Of a DNA stretch of 64,000 bases, positions 27,216 through 35,694 are shown piece after piece. The position numbers and the translations under genes were made by a program. Under the pieces are notes generated by a model. That model had not been told where the DNA came from. It did no database searches and saw only the letters and a program-made list of their open reading frames with translations. Each line of letters begins with the position of its first letter. Position 1 is the stretch's first letter. This DNA is from Hymenobacter sp. YC55 (GTDB lineage: Bacteria; Bacteroidota; Bacteroidia; Cytophagales; Hymenobacteraceae), in assembly GCF_029433095.1 (NCBI RefSeq), contig NZ_JARNTX010000005.1, forward strand, positions 62,001 through 126,000, read 5' to 3'.

Positions 27216-29024
27216 ATGCTAAACCGCATATGCTTGGCCGTAGCCTTGTTTTTTTCGCTGGCTGGTCAACCCGCCTTATCCCAAGGCCGGCCGGGCTCGG
27301 TGCTTGACCGCAAGGTGACCGTCGTATTCAACCAAGCCCCACTAGAGTCGGTGCTGCGGACGCTGCGGCGTCAGTACGGGCTACGGATTTCGTACAGCAA
27401 CACGGCCCTTAACCTACAGCAGCCGGTGACGCTGAACGTGCAAAACCAATCCTTGCGCGCCGTCCTGAACACGGTTCTCGCCGACAAAAACATTGGGTAT
27501 GAACTCGTTGGCGACCAAGTGGTGCTGCATCCGGCCCGGAAAGAGAAACCGCAATCCGCACCGAACCCTGGTACTTCTTCCGCCGGCAAAGCATCCAGCA
27601 CCGACTCAGGCCCATCCTCTTCGCCAGCAGGCTCCTCGGCTACTGTGTCGGCCACCAACTCAACGGCCGCTGGCGGTAAACTCGCCAGCACAACTCCTGC
27701 GAAGCGGCGCGCTGCTAAGCCAACCGCAGGCAAACCAACAACTCCAAAGTCACCCGGAGTAGGAGTAGCTAGTTCGGGACGCGGGCCAACTACTGGTGCG
27801 CAGGTTGCAGAAAAGAAGGTAGCAGTCCGCCAGCCTATCACCTCACCCGCAACCGACTCAAGCGCCACCGCGGGTGCCAAAGTTTCGGCACCCGTGGCCT
27901 CAGATTCCGTAGCCCCCGCAAAAGAGCCGGAAGAGCTGGCGCGCCCTACGCTCACCAAAAAAGCGCAGATATCGTTTCTTGGCCCGCTAGGCTCAAATGG
28001 TCTGCGGAGCGGGCAAACTGTAAACAAAATGTCCCTGAACGTGCTGGGCGGTTACGCGGCCGGGGTAGATGGCTTTGAAGCAGCAGGTCTTTTCAACGTG
28101 GACCGCGACACGGTCGCCGGCACTCAGCTGGCTGGCCTTGCTAATATAGTAGGTCGCCACCTCGATGGGTTTCAAGGGGCAGGCCTAATGAACGTAGTGG
28201 CTGGTGGGGGTACGGGTTGGCAGGCGGCGGGCTTACTTAACGTGGCTACCCGTCCTCTGAACGGTGTGCAAACGGCCGGCTTATTCAACTACTCCGGTCT
28301 CGCAAAGGGAAGGCCAGCCAGCGACAACCAAAGTCAAGGCACTGAGTCTGAATCCGGCTCCCGCCATGGTACGGTACAGGCTGCTGGTCTCTTCAATGTT
28401 TCGCCCGAAGTGCGCGGTGTGCAAGCGGCCGGCTTGTTCAACGCGGCAGGCACCGTGCATGGCGTGCAGTTAGCCGGGTTGTTCAACGTAGCCGATTCGG
28501 TTGATGGCGTCAGCATTGCCCCCTTCAACTTTGTGCGCCGTGGCTACCACCGCGTAGAGGCCGTTAGCACCGAGTCTTGGCCGGTGGGTTTGGCCTTGAA
28601 GCTAGGAGGTTCGCCGCAGTTCTACACGTTCTTAGCAGGCACTTACGACGGGTTTGGGAGTGGCAACCGCCGTTGGGCTCTTGGCTACGGAGTTGGTACC
28701 GAAATGCTGGCTCGCCACCGTCTGAGCGTCAACCTAGACGCTCTTGCCCTGCAGGTAAACGAAGCGCAACGCGGTTGGACCGACGATCTGAACCTACACA
28801 ACCAACTGCGCCTGCTCGTGGGTCTGGCACCTTTCAAAGCGGGAGGACACTTTCGTTTCGTGGCTGGCCCTACGGTGAGCGTACTCGTCACGCAACGCTA
28901 CGATGCCGAGACCGGGCAGATACACTCCAACCTAAGCGATAACCGTCGGCTCTGGTTAAATCAGGGGAGCGCTGCTACTCGCGTGCTAGGCTGGTTTGGC
29001 TACTGCGCCGGGGTGCGCTTTTAA
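27216..29024 (+). CDS. STN-domain protein with GVQxAGLFN surface repeats
   Basis: 602 residues from ATG 27216; the frame opens earlier inside fecR but a signal peptide (LAVALFFSLAGQPALSQ) begins at this ATG. Residues about 27-112 form a secretin/TonB short N-terminal (STN) domain (VVFNQAPLESVLRTLRRQYGLRISYSN, LVGDQVVLHPARK). A Ser/Thr/Pro/Ala-rich linker of about 150 residues follows. Then come about eight repeats of the form GVQxAGLFNV (about 280-440), like the LA_2272-type surface repeats, and a C-terminal part that looks like outer-membrane beta-strands. STN domains normally sit on the TonB receptor and touch FecR. Here the domain is on a separate protein, and the next gene's receptor lacks it. 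Inferred role: signal relay from the outer membrane to FecR. Confidence 0.82.
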   Translation: MLNRICLAVALFFSLAGQPALSQGRPGSVLDRKVTVVFNQAPLESVLRTLRRQYGLRISYSNTALNLQQPVTLNVQNQSLRAVLNTVLADKNIGYELVGDQVVLHPARKEKPQSAPNPGTSSAGKASSTDSGPSSSPAGSSATVSATNSTAAGGKLASTTPAKRRAAKPTAGKPTTPKSPGVGVASSGRGPTTGAQVAEKKVAVRQPITSPATDSSATAGAKVSAPVASDSVAPAKEPEELARPTLTKKAQISFLGPLGSNGLRSGQTVNKMSLNVLGGYAAGVDGFEAAGLFNVDRDTVAGTQLAGLANIVGRHLDGFQGAGLMNVVAGGGTGWQAAGLLNVATRPLNGVQTAGLFNYSGLAKGRPASDNQSQGTESESGSRHGTVQAAGLFNVSPEVRGVQAAGLFNAAGTVHGVQLAGLFNVADSVDGVSIAPFNFVRRGYHRVEAVSTESWPVGLALKLGGSPQFYTFLAGTYDGFGSGNRRWALGYGVGTEMLARHRLSVNLDALALQVNEAQRGWTDDLNLHNQLRLLVGLAPFKAGGHFRFVAGPTVSVLVTQRYDAETGQIHSNLSDNRRLWLNQGSAATRVLGWFGYCAGVRF

Positions 29025-29031
29025 GCTGGTG

Positions 29032-29049
29032 GCTCCCAAAGTAGGGAGC
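29032..29049 (+). terminator. Short hairpin after the STN gene
   Basis: A 6-bp GC-rich stem (29032-29037 with 29044-29049), 6-base loop, followed by TTTG. Weak. It would partly separate the STN gene from the receptor, which has its own copy of the repeated motif downstream. Confidence 0.35.
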
Positions 29050-29085
29050 TTTGTCGGGCATCTTGCTTGAAAAATAATTGCCAGC

Positions 29086-29104
29086 GCACGTAGGGGTAAG
29101 CAGC
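29086..29104 (+). promoter_or_regulatory. Repeated 19-bp motif, copy 2 (candidate ECF promoter)
   Basis: GCACGTAGGGGTAAGCAGC matches 17 of 19 bases of copy 1 at 25206-25224. It stands 165 bases before the TonB receptor start, after an A/T-rich run as in copy 1. It is probably the receptor's own regulated promoter region. Confidence 0.5.
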
Positions 29105-29268
29105 CACTTGCGCGTCTTGTCCATGGAACGTTCCTCACGCGGCTGCGCGTAGCCGCTACCCTTCTGCTTTGCCTAGCTACAACGCTTGGCTTCTCTAACT
29201 TCTTGACTTTCAATCGACAGCCTTCACTTGCTGCCTAGGCTGCGCCATGCCTTCAAAATTCAACTGAA

Positions 29269-31635
29269 ATGCGGTGTATATTCTTGTTAATCAGCTTGTT
29301 CGCGTTGTTGGCGTCCGAAACTTATGCTCAGGGATTGAGCCAAACCATTCGGGGGCGCATCCTCGACCGGGAGTCGCAACAGCCTTTGGTGGGTGCTACG
29401 GTGGTGGTGCTTAGCGTTAGTCCGCCCCGCGCCGTTACCACCGATGCTACGGGTACTTTCAAAATCGAGCAAATACCCGTTGGTCGCCACACGCTTAAGA
29501 TTAGTTTCCTGGGCTATGAAGAGCAGACTATTCCGGAATTGCTGCTAGGCTCAGGCAAAGAACTGGTCCTCAATCTAGGGTTGAGCGAGTCTTTCGCTGG
29601 GCTAAACGAAGTGGTAGTGACCGGGGAGCGGGAAAAAGGCACCGCCCGCAACGACATGGCAACTGTTTCGGCTCGTTCGATTTCTGTGGAGGAAAGCAAG
29701 CGCTACGCCGCCAGCCTCTCCGATCCGGCCCGTACAGCCCAAACGTTGGCTGGGGTGTCGGGTACGTCGAGCGGGGATTTAAACAATGAGATTGTGGTGC
29801 GGGGCAATTCGCCGCGGGGGTTACTTTGGCGCATCCAAGGCGTGGAAGTGCCTAATCCCAACCACTTCTCCGACGCGGGCGCCAGCGGTGGGGCCGTGAG
29901 CGTACTGAGCACCAACGTGCTCAGCAACTCCGACTTTTTTACCGGCGCCTTTCCGGCCGAGTATGGCAACGCCTTATCCGGGGTGTTTGATGTGAGGCTA
30001 CGGTCCGGCAACAACGAAAAGCGCGAGTATGCTTTTCAGGCCGGAGTGTTGGGTGTTGAGTTTGCGGCCGAAGGTCCTCTCAGCAGCAACTCAAAAGGTT
30101 CGTACTTGGTGAACTACCGCTACTCTTCGCTGGCGTTGCTCAACAATCTAGGGCTGGACTTGACCGGCGACGGAGGCGTGCCGAAATACCAAGACCTCGC
30201 CTTCAAACTTGACATGCCTATTGGCCGCCACAAACTCGCAGTGTGGGGTATTGGGGGCCTGAGCAGCACCAGTTCACGCGCCGCCCGCGACTCCACCCAG
30301 TGGGAGCGGTACTACGAACGGTTCGACGATAAAGCCTCGTCGGATCTAGCCATCGGTGGCATCACCTATACGCATGTGCTCAACGACCAATCTTACTTAG
30401 AAGCCGCCCTTACCGGTTCCGGCGACCGGCATGCCTACCAAGCACACGAGCTAAGCGAAGGTTACGCCCGGATTCTCGACGATGATGAGCGGTACGTGAA
30501 TACGTCGGTGCGGGCTTCGGTGCTCTATAATTACAAGCTCAACGCCCGGCACACCTTTCGTACCGGGGCTATAGTTAGTCGGTTGGGTTTTGATGCGCGC
30601 AACGGCTTCCGGTCCGATGAGTATGGCGGGCAGTTTGTCCAGTTTCTGCAACAGACCGGCCATGCTACCTCTACCCAGGCATACGGGCAGTGGAAGTACC
30701 GCGCCACCGAGCAACTTACCTTCACGAGCGGGATGCACGTGTTGCATTTTGGGCTCAACAGCAATACCGCAGTGGAACCTCGGGTGGGGGCCCGCTGGGC
30801 TTTCTCTCCCAAACAGTCTATTTCGGCGGGTCTGGGTCTGCACAGCCGTTTGGAAGCGCCGTTTGTGTACTACACCCGGCTGCCGCAGGCCGATGGCAGC
30901 TACCGTGAAACGAACCGGGACCTGGGCTTAACCCGCGCCGTGCACTATGTGCTTAGCTACGACAACTTGCTGCGCGAAGACCTGCGCTTGCGTGTGGAGC
31001 CTTACTACCAATATCTCTACCACGTAGCCATTAGCCCGGACCCGCCCAGCACATTTGCCGCCCTCAACTACAGCGGTGGGGCACCTTCTGAGGCATTGGT
31101 AGCCCGTGGCCGCGGCCAGAACTATGGCGTAGATGTTACGCTCGAAAAATACTTCACCAGCCGTTACTACTTCCAACTTACTGGCTCGCTCTATGACGCA
31201 CGCTACCGCGCCGCCGATGGAAAGTGGCGCAATACCCGCTACAACGGCAATTTTGTCGCTAACGCCTTAGGGGGTCGGGAGTTAAAAGTAGGCCGAGGCG
31301 ACAACAACCTCGTGGGGCTAAACCTGCGTCTGTTGTGGGCCGGCGGCAACCGCTACACGCCCGTAGATATTGCCGCCTCTCGTGAGGCTGGCTACGGTAT
31401 TCTGCGCGAAGACCAAGCTTGGTCGGAGCAAGGGCCAGCTTACTTCCGGCTTGATCTGCGAGCAAGCTACCGCAAAAACCGCCCGCACGCTTCGCACATC
31501 ATTTCTTTGGACCTACAGAACGCCACCAACAACCAGAATATCTACGGGCGCTTCTACGACCGGTCTTCCCAGCAAATCGAAACGTCCTACCAAACCTCCT
31601 TAGTCCCGTTTCTCAACTATCGTATTGAGTTCTAG
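29269..31635 (+). CDS. TonB-dependent receptor with N-terminal carboxypeptidase-like domain
   Basis: 788 residues from ATG 29269. Signal peptide ends near SETYAQ. A CarboxypepD_reg-like domain (IRGRILDRESQQPLVGATVVV, FLGYEEQTIPELLLG) runs to about 110. The plug follows, with LNEVVVTGERE, EIVVRGNSPRGLLWRIQGVEVPNPNHFS and FTGAFPAEYGNALSGVFDVRLRSG. The rest is a beta-barrel ending in FLNYRIEF. It is about 240 residues shorter than SusC proteins and has no SusD partner, so it is a classic receptor for a small ligand or siderophore-like molecule rather than a glycan importer. It has no STN domain, although it lies in an ECF/FecR operon. The preceding STN protein may supply this function. The ligand is unknown. 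Confidence 0.92.
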   Translation: MRCIFLLISLFALLASETYAQGLSQTIRGRILDRESQQPLVGATVVVLSVSPPRAVTTDATGTFKIEQIPVGRHTLKISFLGYEEQTIPELLLGSGKELVLNLGLSESFAGLNEVVVTGEREKGTARNDMATVSARSISVEESKRYAASLSDPARTAQTLAGVSGTSSGDLNNEIVVRGNSPRGLLWRIQGVEVPNPNHFSDAGASGGAVSVLSTNVLSNSDFFTGAFPAEYGNALSGVFDVRLRSGNNEKREYAFQAGVLGVEFAAEGPLSSNSKGSYLVNYRYSSLALLNNLGLDLTGDGGVPKYQDLAFKLDMPIGRHKLAVWGIGGLSSTSSRAARDSTQWERYYERFDDKASSDLAIGGITYTHVLNDQSYLEAALTGSGDRHAYQAHELSEGYARILDDDERYVNTSVRASVLYNYKLNARHTFRTGAIVSRLGFDARNGFRSDEYGGQFVQFLQQTGHATSTQAYGQWKYRATEQLTFTSGMHVLHFGLNSNTAVEPRVGARWAFSPKQSISAGLGLHSRLEAPFVYYTRLPQADGSYRETNRDLGLTRAVHYVLSYDNLLREDLRLRVEPYYQYLYHVAISPDPPSTFAALNYSGGAPSEALVARGRGQNYGVDVTLEKYFTSRYYFQLTGSLYDARYRAADGKWRNTRYNGNFVANALGGRELKVGRGDNNLVGLNLRLLWAGGNRYTPVDIAASREAGYGILREDQAWSEQGPAYFRLDLRASYRKNRPHASHIISLDLQNATNNQNIYGRFYDRSSQQIETSYQTSLVPFLNYRIEF

Positions 31636-32057
31636 GCTGAATGGCCACTATGGTTCACAACCCAGGTAAGCGTACTGTAGTAGCCGCACCCAAGTTGCTG
31701 GTACACTGCTCGTTTCTATTGCGGTGCATATACTTCAACGTCCAGTTATCACTATGCTGCCCGAAGCATTAGTGTTACGATAGCAATTTGGCCTTCAAGA
31801 TGACGGAATACAGCAGCGTTTATATACTAAAACTCTTATTTGGCAAATGTTTCAGAGTATAAAAAAGTATATTTTATATCAAATTTTTTTACTTTTATAT
31901 ACCAAATCATTGTCATGTTCTTAAACTCTTACTCAACTTTTCTTTAGCTGTTTTTTTTGCCTGGTGTTAAACCCACACTGGTGCAGCACAAGATTAGGAA
32001 ACCACCAGTAAACCCGTTTGTGCTTACATGCAATCCTAATAGCTGTACCCTAACTCA
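31636..32057. other. Non-coding AT-rich gap
   Basis: 422 bases after the TonB receptor, very AT-rich from about 31800 to 31930. No gene, RNA or clear repeat is seen. Confidence 0.5.
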
Positions 32058-32582
32058 CTAAATACAGAAGACCATAGAGTTTTGAAGTTCATCACCATCA
32101 TAGATAGTTGCAATACCTACTTTCGTCGGATTTGGGTCTAGGAGAGCTGCGTTGTGCTTAGGAGATAGTATATAAGCCCGCAGAATTTGAGTTTCAATGC
32201 TTCTCAGTTTATCAGGACGCATACCCCGAAATCGTACGCAGTTTTCAAACCCATAGCTCATGAAGCCATTAGCTTTCTCAAACTCATGCCCAACGGCAGC
32301 TAGGCGTTGCCGGGGAGTTGGGTAGTAAGGATGGTAATGCCCATGGGTCCGGTGGGTTATGTTGTAGACTGCCTGCATGCGGGCCGCCCGGCAAGCCGTT
32401 TCACTCAGTACCAATGGTGGCAATCCGGCGTGCTGCCGATAGTCATTAAGCTGCCTAAGGAGATTAGGTGTGGTCCTTAAATCAGTTACACTAACAGCAG
32501 GTGCTGCAGTCGTCACCTTTGAACCAGTGGTATTGGTGAACGGAACAACCCACAAAAGCAGAAGAAGGGCGAGATAATTCAT
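32058..32582 (-). CDS. CAP/SCP-domain secreted protein
   Basis: 174 residues from ATG 32582. A signal peptide (MNYLALLLLLWVVPFTN) is followed by a CAP domain: LLRQLNDYRQHAGLPPLVLSETACRAARMQA (about 42-72), the THGHYHPY segment, the GFENC strand with the conserved Glu, and SPKHNAALLDPNPTKVGIATIYDGD near the end. The His and Glu residues of the CAP cavity are present. CAP proteins are extracytoplasmic; bacterial members have no single agreed activity. The gene stands alone with long AT-rich gaps on both sides and no visible partner. Length is normal for a one-domain member. Confidence 0.85.
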   Translation of the reverse strand: MNYLALLLLLWVVPFTNTTGSKVTTAAPAVSVTDLRTTPNLLRQLNDYRQHAGLPPLVLSETACRAARMQAVYNITHRTHGHYHPYYPTPRQRLAAVGHEFEKANGFMSYGFENCVRFRGMRPDKLRSIETQILRAYILSPKHNAALLDPNPTKVGIATIYDGDELQNSMVFCI

Positions 32583-33360
32583 GGGACACTAAGGGCGCTG
32601 AGATGCAGAGCGATTGGTGAGGTTGTGAGCGTAAATGGCAGACTGAAGAGTTATGTCGTGGAGCTTGCACAGAAGTCCGTGCCTCATCAATGCGGAATTT
32701 GTAAGCCAGTAACCGAGAACGATGAGCTAAAACAAGAGAGTTCGGCTCACTCACAAACAGTATTAAAAATTTTCCTAATCGAAGACGAGCCACTAAGAAG
32801 TAAGCGCGTAATCAAAGGGCGTGCCGCATAATGGCAAGCACGAGCACAAGAGACGAGACTAAGAAGCTCGCAACCAGAGAAACTTAACTAAAATCTAGTT
32901 TAGAACGCGTACACAATGTTTTTAGTACGCCTTCCCTCCTATTTACTGTCAATTAAATTTCTGGTGGCGTTAATCTTTACTATATATAATCAGTAGTATT
33001 AGCAACTATTAACTTAACCATGGTCTTAAATAAATATTTTGGACGTAGCAAAGATAAGCGCTACTATCCCGCTGTGAAAAGCTCTGGTAGCTTAATACCG
33101 CTATTTATGAGGTATGCGCCCCTTTTGCACCTAGTATTGTTAACATGAGTTGCAGCAATGGATTTGGGTGTCTAGAACCTGATTTTTCAAGTTAAGGCCA
33201 GAAGACAGCGCAAACACGAGAGCACAAGCCGGGAGAGTACAGGAAGCTAAAGCAATCAAGAAAAAGCTACTTTAAAACCTTAGCTTGCTCTGGCGCTTTT
33301 TATCAGCTCAGCGCTTGCCTTTTTTCCGCCCACTCAAGTCAACACACCGCTTCCACTTCC
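32583..33360. other. 778-base gene-free AT-rich region
   Basis: The space between the divergent CAP and eda genes. It is AT-rich, especially 32900-33060, with purine-rich runs near 32830-32880 and 33200-33250. A 68-residue plus-strand frame at 32625-32831 has no family features. No tRNA or array was seen. Confidence 0.5.
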
Positions 33361-34026
33361 ATGTCCGAGCGTTCCCCTTCCAGCCTCGTTATTCAAGCCA
33401 TCTTACGTCAGCAAGTGGTTCCCGTCTTCTACCACGACGACGCCTCCTACACCCAACAAATCGTTGACATCTGCTACGCAGCAGGCATCCGCGTATTTGA
33501 ATTCGCTAACCGAGGAGCAAATGCCTTTGCGGTATTTACGAAACTACGCGAACATGTAAGCAGTCGATATCCTGATTTACTGCTCGGGACGGGCACCATC
33601 TATAATGCCAAGGACGCGGAGCTGTTTCTAGAGGCGGGTACCGACTTTGTGGTACAACCCATCACCACCGCCGACGTAGCAGCCATCTGCCGCCATTACG
33701 ATGTTCCTTGGATTCCTAGCGCGCTGACACCCAACGAAATTTTTCATGCGACGCGGCTAGGAGCAGCGCTGGTCAAGATTTTCCCCGGCAGCATTGTGGG
33801 GCCCGACTACGTGCGAGCAGTACTGGCGCCGATGCCCAACGTGAAGATCATGGTAACCGGAGGCGTTGAGCCTACGGAAGAGAACCTGCGCGCGTGGTTC
33901 GAGGCGGGAGTAAGCGTAGTCGGGATGGGCTCTAGGCTGTTCAAGAACAGCGACGACCACGCAGCCTTGACAGAACGCATTGCGAAAGTGGTAAAATTGG
34001 CGGCAGTTCATCAGAACAAGTCCTAA
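33361..34026 (+). CDS. eda: KDPG/KHG aldolase (bifunctional)
   Basis: 221 residues from ATG 33361. It cleaves 2-keto-3-deoxy-6-phosphogluconate to pyruvate and glyceraldehyde 3-phosphate (end of Entner-Doudoroff and uronate pathways) and can act on 4-hydroxy-2-oxoglutarate. Class I aldolase marks: VPVFYHDDA, VFEFANRG with Glu47 and Arg51, LLLGTGTI, VVQPITTADVAAICRHYDVPWIPSALTPNE, and Schiff-base Lys139 in LVKIFPGSIVGP, then VTGGVEP and VGMGSRLF. Length is normal. No kdgK, uxaC or edd neighbour is visible. It is the only plain metabolic gene in this stretch and ends in a strong bidirectional terminator. Confidence 0.93.
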   Translation: MSERSPSSLVIQAILRQQVVPVFYHDDASYTQQIVDICYAAGIRVFEFANRGANAFAVFTKLREHVSSRYPDLLLGTGTIYNAKDAELFLEAGTDFVVQPITTADVAAICRHYDVPWIPSALTPNEIFHATRLGAALVKIFPGSIVGPDYVRAVLAPMPNVKIMVTGGVEPTEENLRAWFEAGVSVVGMGSRLFKNSDDHAALTERIAKVVKLAAVHQNKS

Positions 34027-34038
34027 ATCCTACAGCCC

Positions 34039-34094
34039 AAAACCAACCAGCCGCTAGTCAGCCTTTAACAGGTGGCTAGCGGCTGGTTGGTTTT
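34039..34094. terminator. Bidirectional terminator after eda
   Basis: A perfect 19-bp stem (34039-34057 with 34076-34094) and 18-base loop, with A4 on the left and T4 on the right, so it works in both directions. It lies between eda and the convergent DUF6249 gene. Confidence 0.92.
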
Positions 34095-34163
34095 GTTTGG
34101 GGCGCAGAAAAAGCAAATAATCTACTAGTTACAGTGCCTATTCTCTATCTCCTGACATGAGAC

Positions 34164-34529
34164 TCAGTTGATGGAATCGTTATCTATACCGTTTGCTTTA
34201 TCGCGGCTGTTTAAGCGTTTGTCGATGATGAAGTAGTAGACAATTAGGCTAATGCCACCTAAGAAAGCTGCTAAGGGTACGCCTATCGGATAGCCAAACG
34301 GTTGCCGCCCTATCAGGTCGCCTAGGAGCGTGCCTAGCACCACCGACGAAACAAGCATCCCGAACTTGAGATTGGTACGGCGCGGACGGAACGTATTCGG
34401 GTCCATGCCCCGTGCAATCAGCGCTAGCCGCTCCCGGGTCCGGGCCGTGAAATAGAGATATGCAACACCGAAAACGGTGCTGCAAAGCAAGAGCGTTAGT
34501 GTTACCGCTATTAGGGGCGAAAAGTCCAT
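34164..34529 (-). CDS. Small inner-membrane protein, DUF6249-like
   Basis: 121 residues from ATG 34529. Three hydrophobic segments are seen: LIAVTLTLLLCSTVFGVAYLYF (about 6-27), FGMLVSSVVLGTLLGDLI (about 56-73), and VPLAAFLGGISLIVYYFII (about 84-102). Between them is a basic loop with RTRERLALIARGMDPNTFRPRR, the typical feature of the DUF6249 family. Function is unknown. It diverges from an ECF sigma factor gene over a 143-base region that contains a 34-bp inverted repeat. Related small membrane proteins are often found beside ECF sigma genes, so a link is possible but unproven. Confidence 0.75.
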   Translation of the reverse strand: MDFSPLIAVTLTLLLCSTVFGVAYLYFTARTRERLALIARGMDPNTFRPRRTNLKFGMLVSSVVLGTLLGDLIGRQPFGYPIGVPLAAFLGGISLIVYYFIIDKRLNSRDKANGIDNDSIN

Positions 34530-34569
34530 AGCTACTACCGGTTGATTAGTGTAAGAAAGGTTGGTTGGT

Positions 34570-34668
34570 CGCTTGGACGCTGCGTGTACTGGAGCGGTTA
34601 CAACGCACTTGAAGCTTTTTCAGGACTTGTTATCTTGTAACCGCTCCAGTACATGCAGCGTCCAAGCG
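34570..34668. repeat. 34-bp inverted repeat in the leader of an ECF sigma gene
   Basis: Arms 34570-34603 and 34635-34668 pair over 34 positions with one G-U, loop 31. The right arm ends 4 bases before the ATG of the sigma factor, so a transcript starting upstream would fold its ribosome-binding zone into the stem. It lies between divergent genes and has no T-run on either side. Confidence 0.85.
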
Positions 34669-34672
34669 GCAC

Positions 34673-35257
34673 ATGGCTACCCCCGTCCCCGACAGCGTAT
34701 TGATCCAGCAGGTAATTGAAGGCAGCACGGCAGCCTTTGGCTTGCTTGTGGCGCGTTACCAGAGCTTGGCTTTTCATATTGCCTACAAATTGCTGCGCCA
34801 CCGGCAGACAGCGGAGGAAGCAACGCAGGATGCTTTTTTGAAAGCTTACCGAGGCTTGGCTAACTTCCACGGCGATGCCAAGTTTTCCACTTGGCTATAT
34901 CGCATCGTGTACACCACGGCTGTTTCGCACGCTCGGCGCAAGCAGCTACCAACTTCTTCCCTTAGCGACGAAAATGCTGCCACCAGCTACCCGCTAGTCG
35001 ATGATGCGCGAACTCAGTTTCAGGCTTTAGCCCACCACGACCAGAAAGTGTACTTGGAGGCAGCCCTCGCTACGCTTGCGCCCGATGAGGCTCTGTTGAT
35101 CACCTTGTTTTATCAGCACGAGCATTCTGTGGAAGAAATCAGTCAGATTGTGGGCTTGGGCAAAGCCAACATCAAAGTGAAGCTGCTGCGTACCCGGCGC
35201 AAACTGTACGCCGTGCTGCATCAGCTACTCAAACAGGAAATAGCCGACCTTCTATGA
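34673..35257 (+). CDS. ECF RNA polymerase sigma factor
   Basis: 194 residues from ATG 34673. Region 2: VARYQSLAFHIAYKLLRHRQTAEEATQDAFLKAYRGLANFHGDAKFSTWLYRIVYTTAVSHARRK (about 26-91). Region 4: LATLAPDEALLITLFYQHEHSVEEISQIVGLGKANIKVKLLRTRRKLYAVL (about 131-181). Both are typical of RpoE-like ECF factors, and distinct from the FecR-linked sigma at 24.6 kb. Its stop overlaps the start of the next gene (ATGA), a two-transmembrane protein that is the likely anti-sigma factor. The start codon sits directly behind a 34-bp inverted repeat, which suggests control at the transcript leader. The regulon is unknown. Confidence 0.93.
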   Translation: MATPVPDSVLIQQVIEGSTAAFGLLVARYQSLAFHIAYKLLRHRQTAEEATQDAFLKAYRGLANFHGDAKFSTWLYRIVYTTAVSHARRKQLPTSSLSDENAATSYPLVDDARTQFQALAHHDQKVYLEAALATLAPDEALLITLFYQHEHSVEEISQIVGLGKANIKVKLLRTRRKLYAVLHQLLKQEIADLL

Positions 35258-35694
35258 GCCACGATGAATTGAAAGAAGATACTTTGTTGGGCACGCTGCT
35301 GCGGGAAGTGGATTCCACGCCGGCGCTGCCCAAAAATTTCACGGCCTCAATAATGGCCGCAATTGAGGTGGAGGCCGCGGAGCAGGCCCTGCTTTATGAG
35401 CCGTTGCTTTCACGCCAAGCCTGGCGCGGTATCATCCTCGCAGTTGGTTTGCTACTCAGTGCATCCCGACTGCTCTGTGTTCTACCTTTCTACGCAGAAC
35501 TAGCACCGGATGAATCAGGCTTTGGCGCTTGGCTCTCAAGCGTTGAACTGCTACAACCAGTACGTGGTGCGGCTCCCCCTACTATGGGTTCGCACTTACT
35601 GGCTGCTGGCGGCATCTGTCTAGCTTATTTACTGCTCGACAAGTGGCACAGCACCTACCGTCGGCAACGGCATGCAGCCAAGCAGCAGAGCTAA
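35254..35694 (+). CDS. Putative anti-sigma factor, two-transmembrane protein
   Basis: 146 residues. The start ATG overlaps the sigma-factor stop by four bases (ATGA), so the two are translationally coupled. A cytosolic N-terminus of about 55 acidic residues is followed by a membrane segment (GIILAVGLLLSASRLLCVLPF, about 59-79), a periplasmic loop, and a second membrane segment (LLAAGGICLAYLLLDKW, about 114-130). No zinc-binding HxxxCxxC motif is seen. The assignment as cognate anti-sigma factor rests on overlap and topology, not on a recognised domain. The last codons form the left arm of a 21-bp hairpin. Confidence 0.6.
   Translation: MSHDELKEDTLLGTLLREVDSTPALPKNFTASIMAAIEVEAAEQALLYEPLLSRQAWRGIILAVGLLLSASRLLCVLPFYAELAPDESGFGAWLSSVELLQPVRGAAPPTMGSHLLAAGGICLAYLLLDKWHSTYRRQRHAAKQQS

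Noticed and set aside
28069..28535. Repeated DNA segments that could suggest a CRISPR or minisatellite
   Set aside because: The repeats are in frame and encode GVQxAGLFN protein repeats; spacing and sequence vary, with no CRISPR-type exact repeats.
32625..32831. A 68-codon plus-strand open frame in the large gap
   Set aside because: No recognisable domain, irregular composition and non-ATG context; not supported as a gene.
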